A DNA stretch of 64,000 nt from Mantis religiosa (taxonomy: Eukaryota > Arthropoda > Insecta > Mantodea > Mantidae), in NCBI GenBank assembly GCA_030765055.1, contig CM060947.1, positions 225,704,407-225,768,406 of the forward strand. Reading direction: 5' to 3'. The position numbers and the translations under genes were made by a program. The notes under the pieces were generated by a model. The model did not search any database. It was given only the letters and a program-made list of their open reading frames with translations, and had not been told where the DNA came from. The stretch's first letter is position 1; each line of letters opens with the position of its first letter. Positions 25,125-36,049 of the stretch are shown here, piece by piece.

Positions 25125-25996
25125 TACGAGGCGTGTCCGTAAACTAAGGTCCCCAAGGCGCAGGAACCGTGAGGAACGTTATTACGCGAGATCCGGCAAC
25201 ACTAGCGCGTAGCTTTGTTTCACCCCTTTAAATTTCCACCAAAACGAACCCGTTGCAATAATTAGTCTTGGCTGGGCAGCCGTTTGCGATGGAGCTTCCT
25301 ATCACTTCCGCCGACTAGTGCGAGATGCGTGCAATGGTCCGTTTTTTGAGTGCCAAGGGCACTACCTCCAATGAAATTCATCGTCAGTTATGCGAAGTCT
25401 ATGGGCCACAGTGTATGGACGTCAAAAACCGCGAAAGTGGGTCAGAGAGTTCAAAGATGGACGTACAGACGTCCATGACTAACAGCGTTCTGGTCGGCTT
25501 TAGGTTTCAGCCGAAACAATTGCAAAAGTGGAGCAAGAAATGCTTAAAGATCGGCGTGTGACAGTTCGCGAGCTGTGCGAACTTATCTCTGAAGTCAGTA
25601 AGACTACGATTGACAAGATGTTGACCGAAAATTTGCATTATTGCAAGGCTGATCTCCTGACCCAGTTCGGATGGGGCATACTAACCCAGACTTAGCACCT
25701 AGTGATTATCATCTGTTTCCTGAGTTGGAGTCACACCTGGGTGGAACACATTTCCAGACCGACGATGATTTGAAAAACGAGGTTGAGGGCTACCTGCGCA
25801 ACATGGCGGGAGTGTGCTATGACAAGGATATATAGATACTGCCACAGGACATGCAAAAGTGCGTCTATTGCAATGGTGATTACATTGAAAAGTAGCTGCA
25901 AGTCCCACCTTTCTATCAATGTAACATTCATTGACAATAAACATGTTTTCTATATTAAATAAAATTGGATACCTTATTTTACGGATACGTCTCGTA
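25125..25996 (+). mobile_element. Mariner element with TIRs and internal deletion
   Basis: TIRs TACGAGGCGTGTCCGTAAAC (left) and TACGAGACGTATCCGTAAAA (minus strand, right), about 30 bp, enclose only 0.87 kb. A mariner of this kind is about 1.3 kb, so roughly 0.45 kb is missing from the middle. Ends and C-terminal residues resemble the element at 13328-14658. Confidence 0.9.
25289..25894 (+). pseudogene. Mariner transposase, internally deleted
   Basis: It begins MELPITSAD at 25289 and shows the N-terminal DNA-binding region (FLSAKGTTSNEIHRQLCEV, then EFKDGRTDVHD). It then jumps from LHYCKAD (about 25650) to the end of the catalytic core, with LAPSDYHLF-like coding in another frame near 25697-25720. 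The first two catalytic Asp codons are deleted. The C-terminus CNGDYIEK ends at TAG 25892-25894. Stops near 25316 and 25483 are additional lesions. Confidence 0.85.
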
Positions 25997-27004
25997 TTTT
26001 ATTTTCGCAGCGCTGCATCACATTCGCAGCTCACCTCAGAATCTCAACATACATGCCTCAGATTGGGTAGTCATGAACTTGTCCGTCAGGTTCGAGGAAA
26101 ATTGTTTTTCTAAACGTTATGAATTTTCTTACCAAGGGAATAAATTTGTTTAGCATTCTTCTTGGCGGTACTGCCGTCCTCTTCTATAAGTTGGAGTGTT
26201 AATCGCTTTGATACTTTTGATTGTAATGATCTGTGCTATTACAGATCGACAAACAAACAATTAAAATTCTCGTCGTGGGATTGTGACTGCAAGATCAGGT
26301 CTTGTGGCTCAAGCACCGTTTCTTTATAATTTAATTTTTGTCACGAACCGTAAAAAAGAGCTGGGATCTGCAAACTGATTACCAGGGTCTGCATCCCTTT
26401 CTAAGTTGATAAGCCTCTGAATGAATCCGATTATACATAAAGAGGGTTTTAATTTAAATATCCGAGGCAGAGATACCGCAATTAAGAGACTTCAAACCCC
26501 GGACTGCGATTCGTCAGCCCTCGATAATTACTGTCAAATAAATGCGCATCGATTTCACTGCTTTGCATCACAATGGAACCGCTTCGAATGCAATTATAAA
26601 ACGCGAAAAAGCCGCTTTAAAAATTGCAGAAAAGCAATTGGCAGAGCAGCGATGGACATTTAAAAGGTTATTATAAAACGGTATTAGCATTATTGACGTC
26701 AGTTTAATTACTGTTTTAGTGAGACTGCCTTAATTAACTACAACACATTTCCGATCTAACTCAGTTATACACAATTTATGAGACATGATTCATTATTTAT
26801 ACTACAGATTAAAAATGTACATATTATTTACTCCAGTAGCGAAACTCAGACATGTTAATTGTTAATAAACAGTTCGCTAACGCCCAATCGAACAGTCAAG
26901 CAAAATGCTGTTAAAAACTCAAACATCCATTTACAAATGTGAAGGGAAAATTTGTAATGAATTCAGTTTTAGTACAAAGTGTGATGCGGTCCGTATGTGA
27001 CAGG
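25997..27004. other. Unassigned AT-rich DNA
   Basis: No family signature. An 80-codon open frame (26421-26663, plus) is not recognised. Confidence 0.45.
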
Positions 27005-27142
27005 ACCAATAATAATCATAATAATAATAATAAATAATAAAAATACTAATCATAATCATCATAGTCATAACAATAATATTAATAATAACGATAAAGATAA
27101 TAATAAAGACGACGACAACAACGACGACACTGACAACGACAA
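27005..27142. repeat. Imperfect trinucleotide low-complexity tract
   Basis: Interrupted AAT, ATC and GAC units, drifting from AT-rich to (GAC/AAC)n. It has the look of an old, decayed microsatellite. Confidence 0.8.
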
Positions 27143-27436
27143 CCCAAAGGGACAGTTGAGTTATAATTAAAGATCATATTCGACATATATGAATAATACG
27201 GAAATGTTTCCTACAGAAATGTAATGGAACCTTCACAGACAGGTTCACATATTTGCAAACAAGTGTAAACTATTAGCTATTGTATGATTTAGTTTGAGGC
27301 AGTTTACGACGCTTGTTTGGCGGTGCAAAGCTTTTTCATAGAATTTGGTTCATACTCATAACAACAGATTGTAGGATTATACGAGAAGTTGGGTAGATAT
27401 GTGTACGCATAATTTCCCTCTGGTGGGAAGAGAGAA

Positions 27437-28618
27437 AAAGACCAAATTTTCTCATTGAGAATCATAATAGAGAAAGCTATAGATAGAGGAAAGGGTATTT
27501 ATTTAGGATTCTTAGATATGAAAGCAGCATTTGATTCATTACCCAGGGAAGAAATTTGGAGAGCTCTAAAGAACAAAAAAGTACATATGAATTTTATGGA
27601 AGCAATACAATCGGCTTATCAAGAACCAAAAGGGATAATAAGATTAGATGGACAAGAATCAGAACCATTTCTGATGAATAGAGGAGTTAAACAAGGAGAT
27701 AGCCTCAGCCCACTCTTATTTATTATTGTGATGGATTAAATATGGAAAATTTGCAAAAGAAGAACAGCAAGAACTATGATAGGATAAAGAAATGTAAGAC
27801 CAGTTTGGGCACAATCGTTGATATATGCTGATGACATCATATTAATAGCAAATAGTAATAATAATTTACAATTAGCGCTAAATGAATGGAAAGAAGAACT
27901 AACTGGAAAAGGTTTAGAATTAAACATACCCAAAAGTAAAACCATGTATATAGGAAGGAAAGCAGAAGAAGTTAAAATTAAATGTAATGATGAAACCTTA
28001 GAACAGGTAGACAGTTATGAATACCTGGGTACAATTATAAATAAGGATGGAAAAATAGAGCAGGAAATTTTAAACAGAATAAGAAAGGCCAATTCTGTCT
28101 AATATCAGATTAATAATACTATTGTGGGAAAAAAGGAAATAACAAAAGATACAAAAATTATAGTATTTAAAACAATAATACTACCAATTCTATTATATGG
28201 AGCAGACAGCTGGACTCTCCTACAGAAACAAGAAAGCAAAATAACAGCTATGGAAGTGAGATATTTAAGACGAGCTGTGGGGAAGACAAGAAGAGATGTG
28301 ATTAGAAATGTAACAATAAGGGAAGAGTTGGGTACACACTCCGTTAAAGAAATATTGGAAAAAAGACAACTTTAATGGTATGGACATGTACTCCGCATGT
28401 CAGAAGAAAGAAAACCCAAACAACATTTAGAAGCTAGACCAGAAGGTAAAAGAATTAGGGGAAGGCCACGCATGTTGTATCAGGAATACATTGAGAAGTT
28501 GGGGAAGGATGGAGGGAAAACCATGACAGAAATGAAGAGAATGATAATGGACCGAGAAAAATGGAGGAAATGGGTAGAAGAAGCTTGCACTCCACGCTTA
28601 ACAGCACAAAGGAGTTAG
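27437..28618 (+). pseudogene. LINE reverse transcriptase, five-piece pseudogene
   Basis: Consecutive RT motifs are readable: DQIFSLRIIIEKA, motif A FLDMKAAFDSLP (about 27510), motif B RGVKQGDSLSPLLF (about 27680), and motif C LIYADDIILIA (about 27820) with both catalytic Asp. YEYLGTIINKDGKIE and LPILLYGADSWTLL of the thumb side follow. The C-terminal tail is WYGHVLRM followed by GKRIRGRPRMLYQEYI, a basic stretch common at LINE C-termini. Breaks: TAA at 27738, a stop near 27784, a frameshift near 28100 and TAA at 28373. The part upstream of the RT fingers is absent. The clade cannot be set firmly. Confidence 0.85.
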
Positions 28619-28645
28619 AGAAAGAAGAAGGGAAAAGAGAAAGCT
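27437..28645 (+). mobile_element. 5'-truncated LINE copy
   Basis: The copy starts within the RT domain, runs to the C-terminal end of ORF2 (stop at 28616-28618), and finishes in GAAAGAAGAAGGGAAAAG. That resembles the short GAA-rich ends of some LINEs. Its C-terminal design is shared with minus-strand fragments at 29186-29700, 30916-31455 and about 37985-38370. Confidence 0.75.
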
Positions 28646-29185
28646 AGTGGGAGAAAACTCCAAACTGAGACTTTTGAACGTTTACTAGAAGAGGGAATAA
28701 AACTCGACCATTGTCAAACAAATAACACATCACGTGAGTTTTCAACTTTCAGATTAAAAAAAAAATAGCAAGAGTGGGAGAGAAAATCATCATGGCAGAA
28801 CATTGATAGTAAACAACATATCACTCTGCAAACTACACAGCAAGGAACTCTACGTATCTGACCGCGCACCAGCATCAGTGAATCTTCGAATGGTTACACT
28901 TATTCCCGTGTGAGAAATAACATGCATTACACTCTGTACTATTCACACCAAGCAACACGCAGTACAAGAACTCCGTCCGAGCGCAAGAAACTATACGTTT
29001 TTCTAACAATTAAATTGATTCGCGCGCGAGACATTAGTGTATCTTTGAACACTTAAAGTTATTCGCGTGGGAGAAATAAACTACGATATATCACACTACA
29101 AACTTGGGATACAGCAGCATGTATCACACTTATACACGAGTAGCGACATCACAGGTGGCGAGCTCAATGAGAGATTAAGGAACAA
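28646..29185. other. Unassigned DNA
   Basis: No gene seen. Confidence 0.45.
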
Positions 29186-29700
29186 AATAAACTTCGTCTT
29201 CTTCTTCACTCCGAGGGCTAGGCAATGCTGCCTGTTCCGGCTTAAAACATGTCTGACCATCGTTTCCGTGGTCTTCCCGGATGTCTCTTTCCTCTAGGTT
29301 TATAGTTTATAACTCTTCTTGGGATCCTATCTCTCGGCATTCTCTCAATATGCTCTCTCCATTCATTTCTATAATTTATTACTTTTTCTTCTAAAGAACT
29401 TATTTCTAAATCTTCTCTTATTTTTTCATTTGGGATTTTATCTAGAAGAGTACATCCCTTTACTGCTCTTAAAAATCTCATTTCGGCAGCCTGTATCTTG
29501 TTTTTGTCTGCTTTTGTTAATGTCCATGTTTCAGAACCAAAAAGAAAAGCAGGCACAGCCATTATTTTATAAAATTTCATCCGTGTTTCTTTTCTGGTTT
29601 TAGTTTTTAGGCTTCTATTTATTATGCCGCATATTTGTTGAAACATTGGTAATTTATTTTTAAAATCATTTACAAAACAAACTGATATGTTAAACAGTCG
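29186..29700 (-). pseudogene. LINE ORF2 C-terminal fragment
   Basis: On the minus strand: FQQICGIINRSLKTKTRKE, MKFYKIMAVPAFLFGSETWT, a helical stretch, EWREHIERM, and the basic end GKRHPGRPRKRW. This is the thumb and C-terminal tail of a LINE RT. The open frame runs 29242-29646 without a break. A GAA-rich end (TCTTCTTCTTC on the plus strand, about 29191-29205) marks the probable 3' terminus. The same family architecture as 30916-31455 is clear (KARKEMQMKFYKIMAVPSLTYGSEIWT there). Confidence 0.8.
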
Positions 29701-30399
29701 AGGTATTACTGTCAGAACTACACCACCTGTTAGGACGCACTAAACCACCTCAAGTGATACTCAACATCAATATGGAATGATTATTGCATACAACATGCGA
29801 ATGAAGGGACCTCTCAGCAGAATGCCCACCTGTTAAACGTTTCACCGCAGGTACGGTTTTTCTTTACGGGATATTGTAGGTTAGGTTGTGGGTTCTTAGG
29901 AAAAATTTTGATGCGAGGTAATATAAATGTTACGTTTCTCGGGTGTAGGAAAGGATGGAGACTTTATGCACCCTGGTGTTTTATTTTATAAATTTAAATT
30001 TGGTTGATGGTTTTGACGCCGAACAGTTTAGAATAATTATGTTGAGCTCAGCTTTATCTGCTGTAAGGATTAGCTCCTAGGTTATCTTGGATGCCCGCAA
30101 GCAATGCGGGGTACCCGGAACATCCTTAATCGGCGTCTAGTGGTGTCAAAACTCCCAGTGATCTAAGAAGGGCGCATTTATGAATAGTTAAACTTTCGTA
30201 AAATTTTGATACCCGACGCCTAATTTTATTCTCCACGTAAGGAAGACATTATGAATTCACGCATATCCCTTACGTTATATTGTTAAATGTTGTATGCACG
30301 TCGGTGTTGTCATAAATGTCTGTTAATAAATCGTACCTTTTTAAACAAATATGTACAAAATATCACAAAAACAAACATTCAAATGTTTGAAATTCGTAA
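29701..30399. other. Unassigned DNA
   Basis: No gene seen. The stretch is GC-richer than average near 30050-30180, including TGCCCGCAAGCAATGCGGGG, a short inverted repeat that could form a hairpin. Confidence 0.45.
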
Positions 30400-30915
30400 T
30401 ACAAGGGTCGGCTGATAAATGCAGGCCTCACATTTCAAAAAATAGCATTTAAAATTGTTTTTATTTATTTCTCGACATAATCTCCAGAAAGGCTAACACA
30501 TATCTCATATAGGTGTCGTATTTTAACTAGCTGTTGCTGTGACTCCAAGAAATTTTTCGAGTTTCGGGAACAGGTGGTAGTCACTGGGTGCTAAATCTGG
30601 CGAATCGGGTAGATATTCAAGCAAACCGAAACTTAATTCGCACATTTTTACCACTGCACTGACTGAACGTTGGACCAGAGCGTTATTGTGAAGAAACAAT
30701 ACTTTTCTTTGCCAAATGAGGTATTTTACCTTTCACATTATTACTGAAATGTTGCAGTAAGCTGGTAGTAGTCAGCAGTGACACATTTATCCATTTCCAG
30801 GTAATCAATAAAAATAATTCCCTGTGAATCCCAGAAAACACTCGCCATAACCATGTTAGCTGACAAAATTGTCTTTGCCTCCTTTGGAGATGGTTCGCCT
30901 GGCGCAGTCCATTGT

Positions 30916-30942
30916 CACCATCATCACATATCATCATCATCC

Positions 30943-31002
<60 letters not shown>

Positions 31003-31455
31003 AGGATTGGGCCCTGTGACCCGTCCCGTTCTCTTCAAGAGCCTACTGAACCTTTCAGCGTAGAGCTGGGCGACCCACTTCTCTCTTTCCCTTCCGCATA
31101 TAATCTAAAACTCTTCTTGGAAGATATTCCGCGTCCATTTTTAAAATATGATTTTTCCATTCATTTTTGTTCTTTAGTATTTTACTGTTTAAATTAAACC
31201 TTATTTTTTCGTTTCTTATTCGGTCTATTCCTTTATAACCTGCCACGCTTCTCAAAAATCTCAACTCGCCGATTCTAGCTGTTTGCGTTGGTTCTTTGCC
31301 AGTGTCCATATTTCGGAACCGTATGTTAACGATGGGACTGCCATTATCTTATAGAATTTCATCTGCATTTCCTTTCGTGCTTTCCTGTTCAGCGTTCTTA
31401 TTATAGTCTCACACATTTGAATGAATCTGTTTAATTTCAACTTCATATCCTTGGT
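30916..31455 (-). mobile_element. LINE 3' fragment inserted in mariner
   Basis: On the minus strand: MKFYKIMAVPSLTYGSEIWT, AELRFLRS-type helices, EWKNHILKM, YLPRRVLDYMRKGKREVGRP, then a 3' UTR ending in a long (GAT)n tail ((CAT)n on the plus strand, 30920-31001). It is flanked by a 12-bp TSD with one mismatch: GCAGTCCATTGT at 30904-30915 and GCAGTCGATTGT at 31456-31467. A one-base shift splits the ORF near 31280. 5' truncated, as is usual for LINEs. Confidence 0.85.
30920..31001. repeat. (CAT)n microsatellite at LINE 3' end
   Basis: About 25 CAT units with a few interruptions at the left. It lies exactly at the LINE 3' junction, so it is most likely an expanded LINE tail. Confidence 0.9.
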
Positions 31456-32177
31456 GCAGTCGATTGTTTTGACTGTAATTTACTGTCTGGAGTGTAGTGA
31501 TGTATCCAAGTTTCATCCATGGCAAATACCTGTCTCAAACACTCACTGGGATTTTTGCGGTAGAGCTCCAAATTCTTAACAGAAAGAGTTTTCCTTTGCA
31601 ACTTTTGATCAAGTGTCTAAAGCCGCAGCACCCATCTTGCACCAACCATGTGAAAGCCCAAAACATTGCCTGCACGTTCTTTTCATATGCTTACAGTCAC
31701 TGCTGTCATAAACAACTTTAATCTTAGTCTTCAAGTATTAAACGATGAATATTTTCAATGATCTCTGGACACAGGGCGTCCAGAGCGAGGCTCATCACTA
31801 GCGCTCGTAGTCCCGTTTTAAACACTACAACTCTGTTAATTACTGCATATGAAGGGGCAGAGTCTTTCAATGTACTGTCCATTTTCTCCTTGATTTCTCT
31901 TAGGCGTTGAGCCCTTCAAATGGAAGTATTTAATCACTGCTCATTTTTCCAAATCCTCCATTTTTGTGAAACCTCTATACGTATCTTATTTAAAATGCTG
32001 CCATTCAAAAACTAACAAGCTATTGACCTGTAACTATGTATAAAAGCTAGTCTGGAGTAAAAATGTATGATGCAATTCCTCAAATTGGCCTAGCGGTGCT
32101 ATCTCTATGTGAGGCCCGGGACTTATCAGTCGACCCACATGCGGAGCTTACGCTAAAGAAAAGAAAAGAACATATGA

Positions 32178-33081
32178 TACGAGGCCTGTTCAATAAATAA
32201 TGATCATAATTTTTTACGGTCATGATTTTTCTCACTAAAATTCAAACTTATTATATTCTGTTAGCTTAATGTGAAACAAGCACGCCGTAGTAGTTTCATT
32301 GTTGATAATCCTGGTTCCCGTCTGTGAGAACCAGGTAAGTTAAGAAATGTTCAGTATCGCCTACCGCTGCAATGGAGGTAACATACAGTTAAAGTTGATG
32401 TTAGAGGAACATCCGGAGTTTCTTTCAAACGTAATCACTGCTGATGAAACTTGACTAATTCATTTTGATCCTGAGAGCAAATAACAAATCTCAGTGTGGA
32501 AATATCCTTCATCGCCAACCCCCAAAAGGTAAAAGTGGTTGCTTCTGCTGGGAAAGCTATCGTCATCTCACTCTTTGATATTCATGGAATGGTTTATCAG
32601 CATGTTGTTCCTGCACATACATCAGTAACTAGACAATACTACAGGGATGTCCCAAAACATTGCAAGTCCATATCAGGCGAAAAAAACCACATCTCCCTGA
32701 AGCAGGCTGGACGCTGCACCATGATAATGCGCGGCCGCATACTGCCAATGTTGCTGCTGAATATCTTGCAAACATCAACGTAAAGTGCATTCCTCACCCT
32801 CCATATAGTCCGAATTTAGCCCCATGTGACTCTTCTCTATTCCCTAAGTTGAAGAAACGCCTTCGTGGGAGGCATTATCCATCATCAGAAGCAGTGGTGA
32901 AGGCTGCGGAGGCGATTTTGAAGGATATCTCAAAAATGGTTTCCAGTATGTCTTTGAAGACTGGCAGAAACGCTGGGACAAGTGAATAGCATTCAGGGGA
33001 GACTATTTTGAGAAGGACCATCAAAATTATGAGGATGAGTAAAGGTGTGTTGTGATCATTCTTTATTGAACAGCCCTCGTA
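32178..33081 (+). mobile_element. Mariner element with TIRs, 5' internal deletion
   Basis: TIRs TACGAGGCCTGTTCAATAAA (left) and TACGAGGGCTGTTCAATAAA (minus strand, right). The element is 0.90 kb, so about 0.4 kb, mostly the N-terminal coding region, is missing. It starts 36 bp after the right end of the mariner at 30400-32141. It is the parent type of the MITE at 38932-39239, which shares both ends. Confidence 0.9.
32400..32989 (+). pseudogene. Mariner transposase (D,D34D), catalytic part
   Basis: The reading covers FLSNVITADET (first Asp, followed by a stop near 32450), SVWKYPSSPTPKKVKVV and VISLFDIHGMVYQHVVP. After a frameshift near 32690 come LHHDNARPHTANVAAEYL (second Asp) and YSPNLAPCDSSLFPKLKKRL (third Asp). 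There are 34 residues between the second and third Asp. The DNA-binding N-terminus is deleted. Stops near 32450 and 32481 and the frameshift inactivate it. Confidence 0.85.
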
Positions 33082-34724
33082 TATTGCATTCACAAGTACT
33101 GTTCGTTCACTAGTGTTTCAGCTGGTAGAACGGAGTGCCTACCAACCAGTTAGCGGTTGAGCTGGTCGGGAAAGGGAGGGGTGAAGGTATGCGACAGAGC
33201 GAAGCACTGGTTATTTGTTACTTCACTGACCACAAATTTATAATTGTCATCATCCGACTCCGAGTCAAGTCTTGTAACACACTTGACTGTTCTCTACTGT
33301 TCTCTACATGGCTTCAGCACAAATTCTCCCACCTATAAAGTGATAGACAAGCCACACTAACATAAAAGTTAAAATGGCAGTGAACGACAGTACTTATTTT
33401 TATGTGATTAATTTATACTTTCTTACAAGAAAGCTCATTTTGCTACCTATTTTTATGTGATTAATTTATACTTTCTTACAAGAAAGCTCATTTTGCTACC
33501 TACATTTGTTTCTTTTCTTTTCGGGAAGAACCTCAGCAGAAATAGTAGCCGCTAGAGGAAATCAAATCTACGTCGTTCTGTTGGTGGATGACTGAGTTAG
33601 ACGATGGTCTGCTGATGCCAACCCCAGGCTAGGCGATGATTTTTAAATGTGTCTATGAGAATTAGCCCCACGTCAGTAGATTTACTGGCTGTAAAACACT
33701 CCTAAAGGATGACATTCCGTAGTTGTGGCGTTAACTAATACTGACAATTGACAGCAAGCTAAACTTAACAAATGATATATTTATTCATTGAAACCAAATT
33801 GGTTGTCAAATGTTTAAATTTTTGTCCCTGAATTTTCTTTTAATGAATTTACAGTAACAACTGCATAGCGACAGGGCTTTAAAAAGACGTAATGAGAAAC
33901 AAACAAAAAATACCGCAAAAGAAATTGTTTCTAGCTTATATGTTTTGAAGTGTCGAGAGCTTTTTGAATTGCGTTTCATCTATCTTTTACAGTTTATTAG
34001 TCATACAAAATTAGACAACATTATTTTCCTTAAGAAAGGTTAATATTAATAACCATTTTGAAAAACTAAAATCGTCCAATCATTTTCTATATACCCAAAC
34101 ATAGTCTCGGTGATTTTCTTGAATCTGAGTAACAAGTTTGTTACAATCGACTTTAACTGTCCAATAGAATAGACAGATATGCGTGGTTATAAAACAGCGT
34201 TTTATTTTTTTTTTTTAATTCTGGGGGCCTAAAATGTGTTTTCGCGAAAACGTGTAAGTCAAATTTCTGGACTGGAATAAAATACTTGTTCTTACTTAGT
34301 ATAGATCGGTATAAAGGTAATAAGAATCACAAAACTTCCTATTTGTTACGTCAGTTGCCACACAATATGGAATAAACCGAAAATGACCGAAAAAGAAGTG
34401 TTGACATATTGAAATCAATCCATATTATTCCTTGGGAAGTTAAAGTTTATCTCTGATGTTTTCACCGAGGAAGATGGCCATGCAGTTATGCGCGAGGCTT
34501 GCATTCGTGATCCTTTGTTCTATTACTGTTGGTCATTTGCGGGTTTCTTCGTAGTTTCCTGGTTCACTTGTTTCAGTTTTGAAGAACCAAGAGCCATGTT
34601 CCGTTTTTTTCCGGCCAAATGTGCGGTTTTGAAGTTTATCTCAGGCATACAGCTGATGAACTCCTTTTGTGAACTTCTGGGCGGCTGTTAAATGCCTATA
34701 ATCTGGAATCATAGGGACCCCGTC
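33082..34724. other. Unassigned DNA with a 54-bp duplication
   Basis: No gene recognised. Contains the 54-bp tandem repeat at 33395-33502. A 67-codon open frame at 34488-34691 is unrecognised. Confidence 0.45.
33395..33502. repeat. 54-bp tandem duplication
   Basis: TATTTTTATGTGATTAATTT... occurs at 33395 and again at 33449 with essentially no differences. Two copies only. Confidence 0.9.
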
Positions 34725-34735
34725 ACTTAGATCTG

Positions 34736-35146
34736 TCGCACCATGGTTCATCCGAAACCAACAACTACATCATGAGTTTGGTCTTCTACCCGTTCACCAA
34801 TACATCCGACGCCTGCACGTCCATTCTTTTACCATCTTCAGGAGGTCCCTGGAGCTGTTACCTATAATCTCGGTGCTCGCACTCGCCAACCAGCTCGCCT
34901 GAAGCGCAGACTGCCCCAAAATCTTCTCCTGAGTGACGTCTCCAGCACAGATGCCTCAGACACGTGATTACTACTATCAGACTTTAAGTTCTCAATTTGT
35001 GTTACAGTTATCCATCATATTTAGTTAGAGGAATCGTTCACGGCTACCTCCATTGTTCTGTGTCCTGCTCCTATGTATCTTATAACAAACATCTGTAAAG
35101 CATAATTGCTGATCGATGGCTAATAAATTAACAAAAAAAAAAAAAA
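34736..35146 (+). mobile_element. Poly(A)-tailed retroposed insertion, probable LINE 3' end
   Basis: A perfect 11-bp TSD ACTTAGATCTG flanks it at 34725-34735 and 35147-35157. The 3' end has AATAAATTAAC followed by about 14 A. The 5' half has an open reading with VTYNLGARTRQPARLKRRLP before a TGA near 34968. It resembles a basic C-terminus of a LINE ORF2, but the match is weak. A processed pseudogene of an unknown transcript is the alternative. Confidence 0.75.
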
Positions 35147-35157
35147 ACTTAGATCTG

Positions 35158-36009
35158 GTTGCCCTTTGCTTCCTCCATATCGCAATGGTCTAGGCACACT
35201 AATCTGCCTCAGCTTTGAAACAGTTATTTTAGATATTTCATGTTTTGTAAAAAGAATAGTTAAAGGAATTAAAATATTTAATGTAAAAGAGATGTAATGA
35301 AATGTAAGGTAGGTAATGCGTAACCATGACAACCTCAAATGAGAGGAAGTTGTTAAATGTTTAAAAGATTTTGTTCCTCTGCTTAAGAACGTCGCAGGAG
35401 AAAGACGTAAATTGTGTCTCTCCGAGTTCATGCAGAATTATTTTGAGTGTGCATTTAAGATGCACGAATAGCGTGTGTGTAAGAAAACAATAGTTATTCA
35501 ATACACCAGTCATCGTTTGTTAAACAACACATATTATTTAAGTTTGAATCGAAATTTGAAAATGTTTCCAAACAATTAAATCTTCATGTTTGAAAAATAA
35601 AACAAAGTTATTTGTCCATTCTTCAGCAATAGTAATACTAACTTTCTCAGCCCCGTTACACGACCATGGGAAAAAGACTCATCGCTCCAGAATTACTCAT
35701 GGGTCCACCCACACCAAGAGTTGCAGGGAAATTTTTAGATATCTTCTAGATTTTTCTCCGAAGGTGAGAAATTCATTAGCTTCCTCCATCATTCCAATAA
35801 AATGCTGCTACAACTTCATTGCCAATACTTTCCCATTACACAACATTCAGAGTGAGAACATCGCATGCTATCAGATATTTGATTTACTGTGCCAATGTGT
35901 TAAACACGTGTCTCTCTTTTTAAAAGTATATTTAGAGCATCAAAAGAAATATATTCTATGTAAAACAAAGTGTCGATCTGCAGGAATTTCATGCTGTATC
36001 TTAGATGTT

Positions 36010-36011
<2 letters not shown>
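35158..36011. other. Unassigned AT-rich DNA
   Basis: Nothing recognised. Confidence 0.45.

Positions 36012-36049
<38 letters not shown>
36012..36049. repeat. (CT)n microsatellite at gap edge
   Basis: An uninterrupted TC/CT run up to the first N. The true array length is unknown because the gap begins inside it. Confidence 0.95.

Larger units (their letters stand above)
30560..31960 (-). pseudogene. Mariner transposase pseudogene, split by LINE
   Basis: From the N-terminal side: DSTLKDSAPSYAVINR near 31870-31830, then PEIIENIHRLILED near 31770-31740, LQRKTLSVKNLELYRKNP near 31600, and FAMDETWIHHYTPDSK near 31530-31480 with the first catalytic Asp. The reading is broken at QSTAP by the LINE and resumes at QWTAPGEPSPKEAK near 30915-30880. 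Next comes MVMASVFWDSQGIIFIDYLE near 30860-30800. The remainder of the catalytic domain is heavily frameshifted. The family fit is clear even though no full frame is left. Confidence 0.8.
30400..32141 (-). mobile_element. Mariner element (minus) carrying a LINE fragment
   Basis: Terminal inverted repeats: left TACAAGGGTCGGCTGATAAA at 30400, right (plus strand) ACTTATCAGTCGACCCACAT ending near 32141. They agree over about 30 bp with mismatches. Without the LINE insertion (30916-31455) it would be about 1.2 kb, a normal mariner length. Transposase pieces lie on the minus strand on both sides of the insertion. Confidence 0.8.

Noticed and set aside
30853..31197. Poly-Ser, poly-His and poly-Met open frames
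   Set aside because: Translations of the (CAT)n tract at the LINE tail.
32085..32141. A SINE B-box-like patch
   Set aside because: The sequence is the right TIR of the mariner at 30400-32141.
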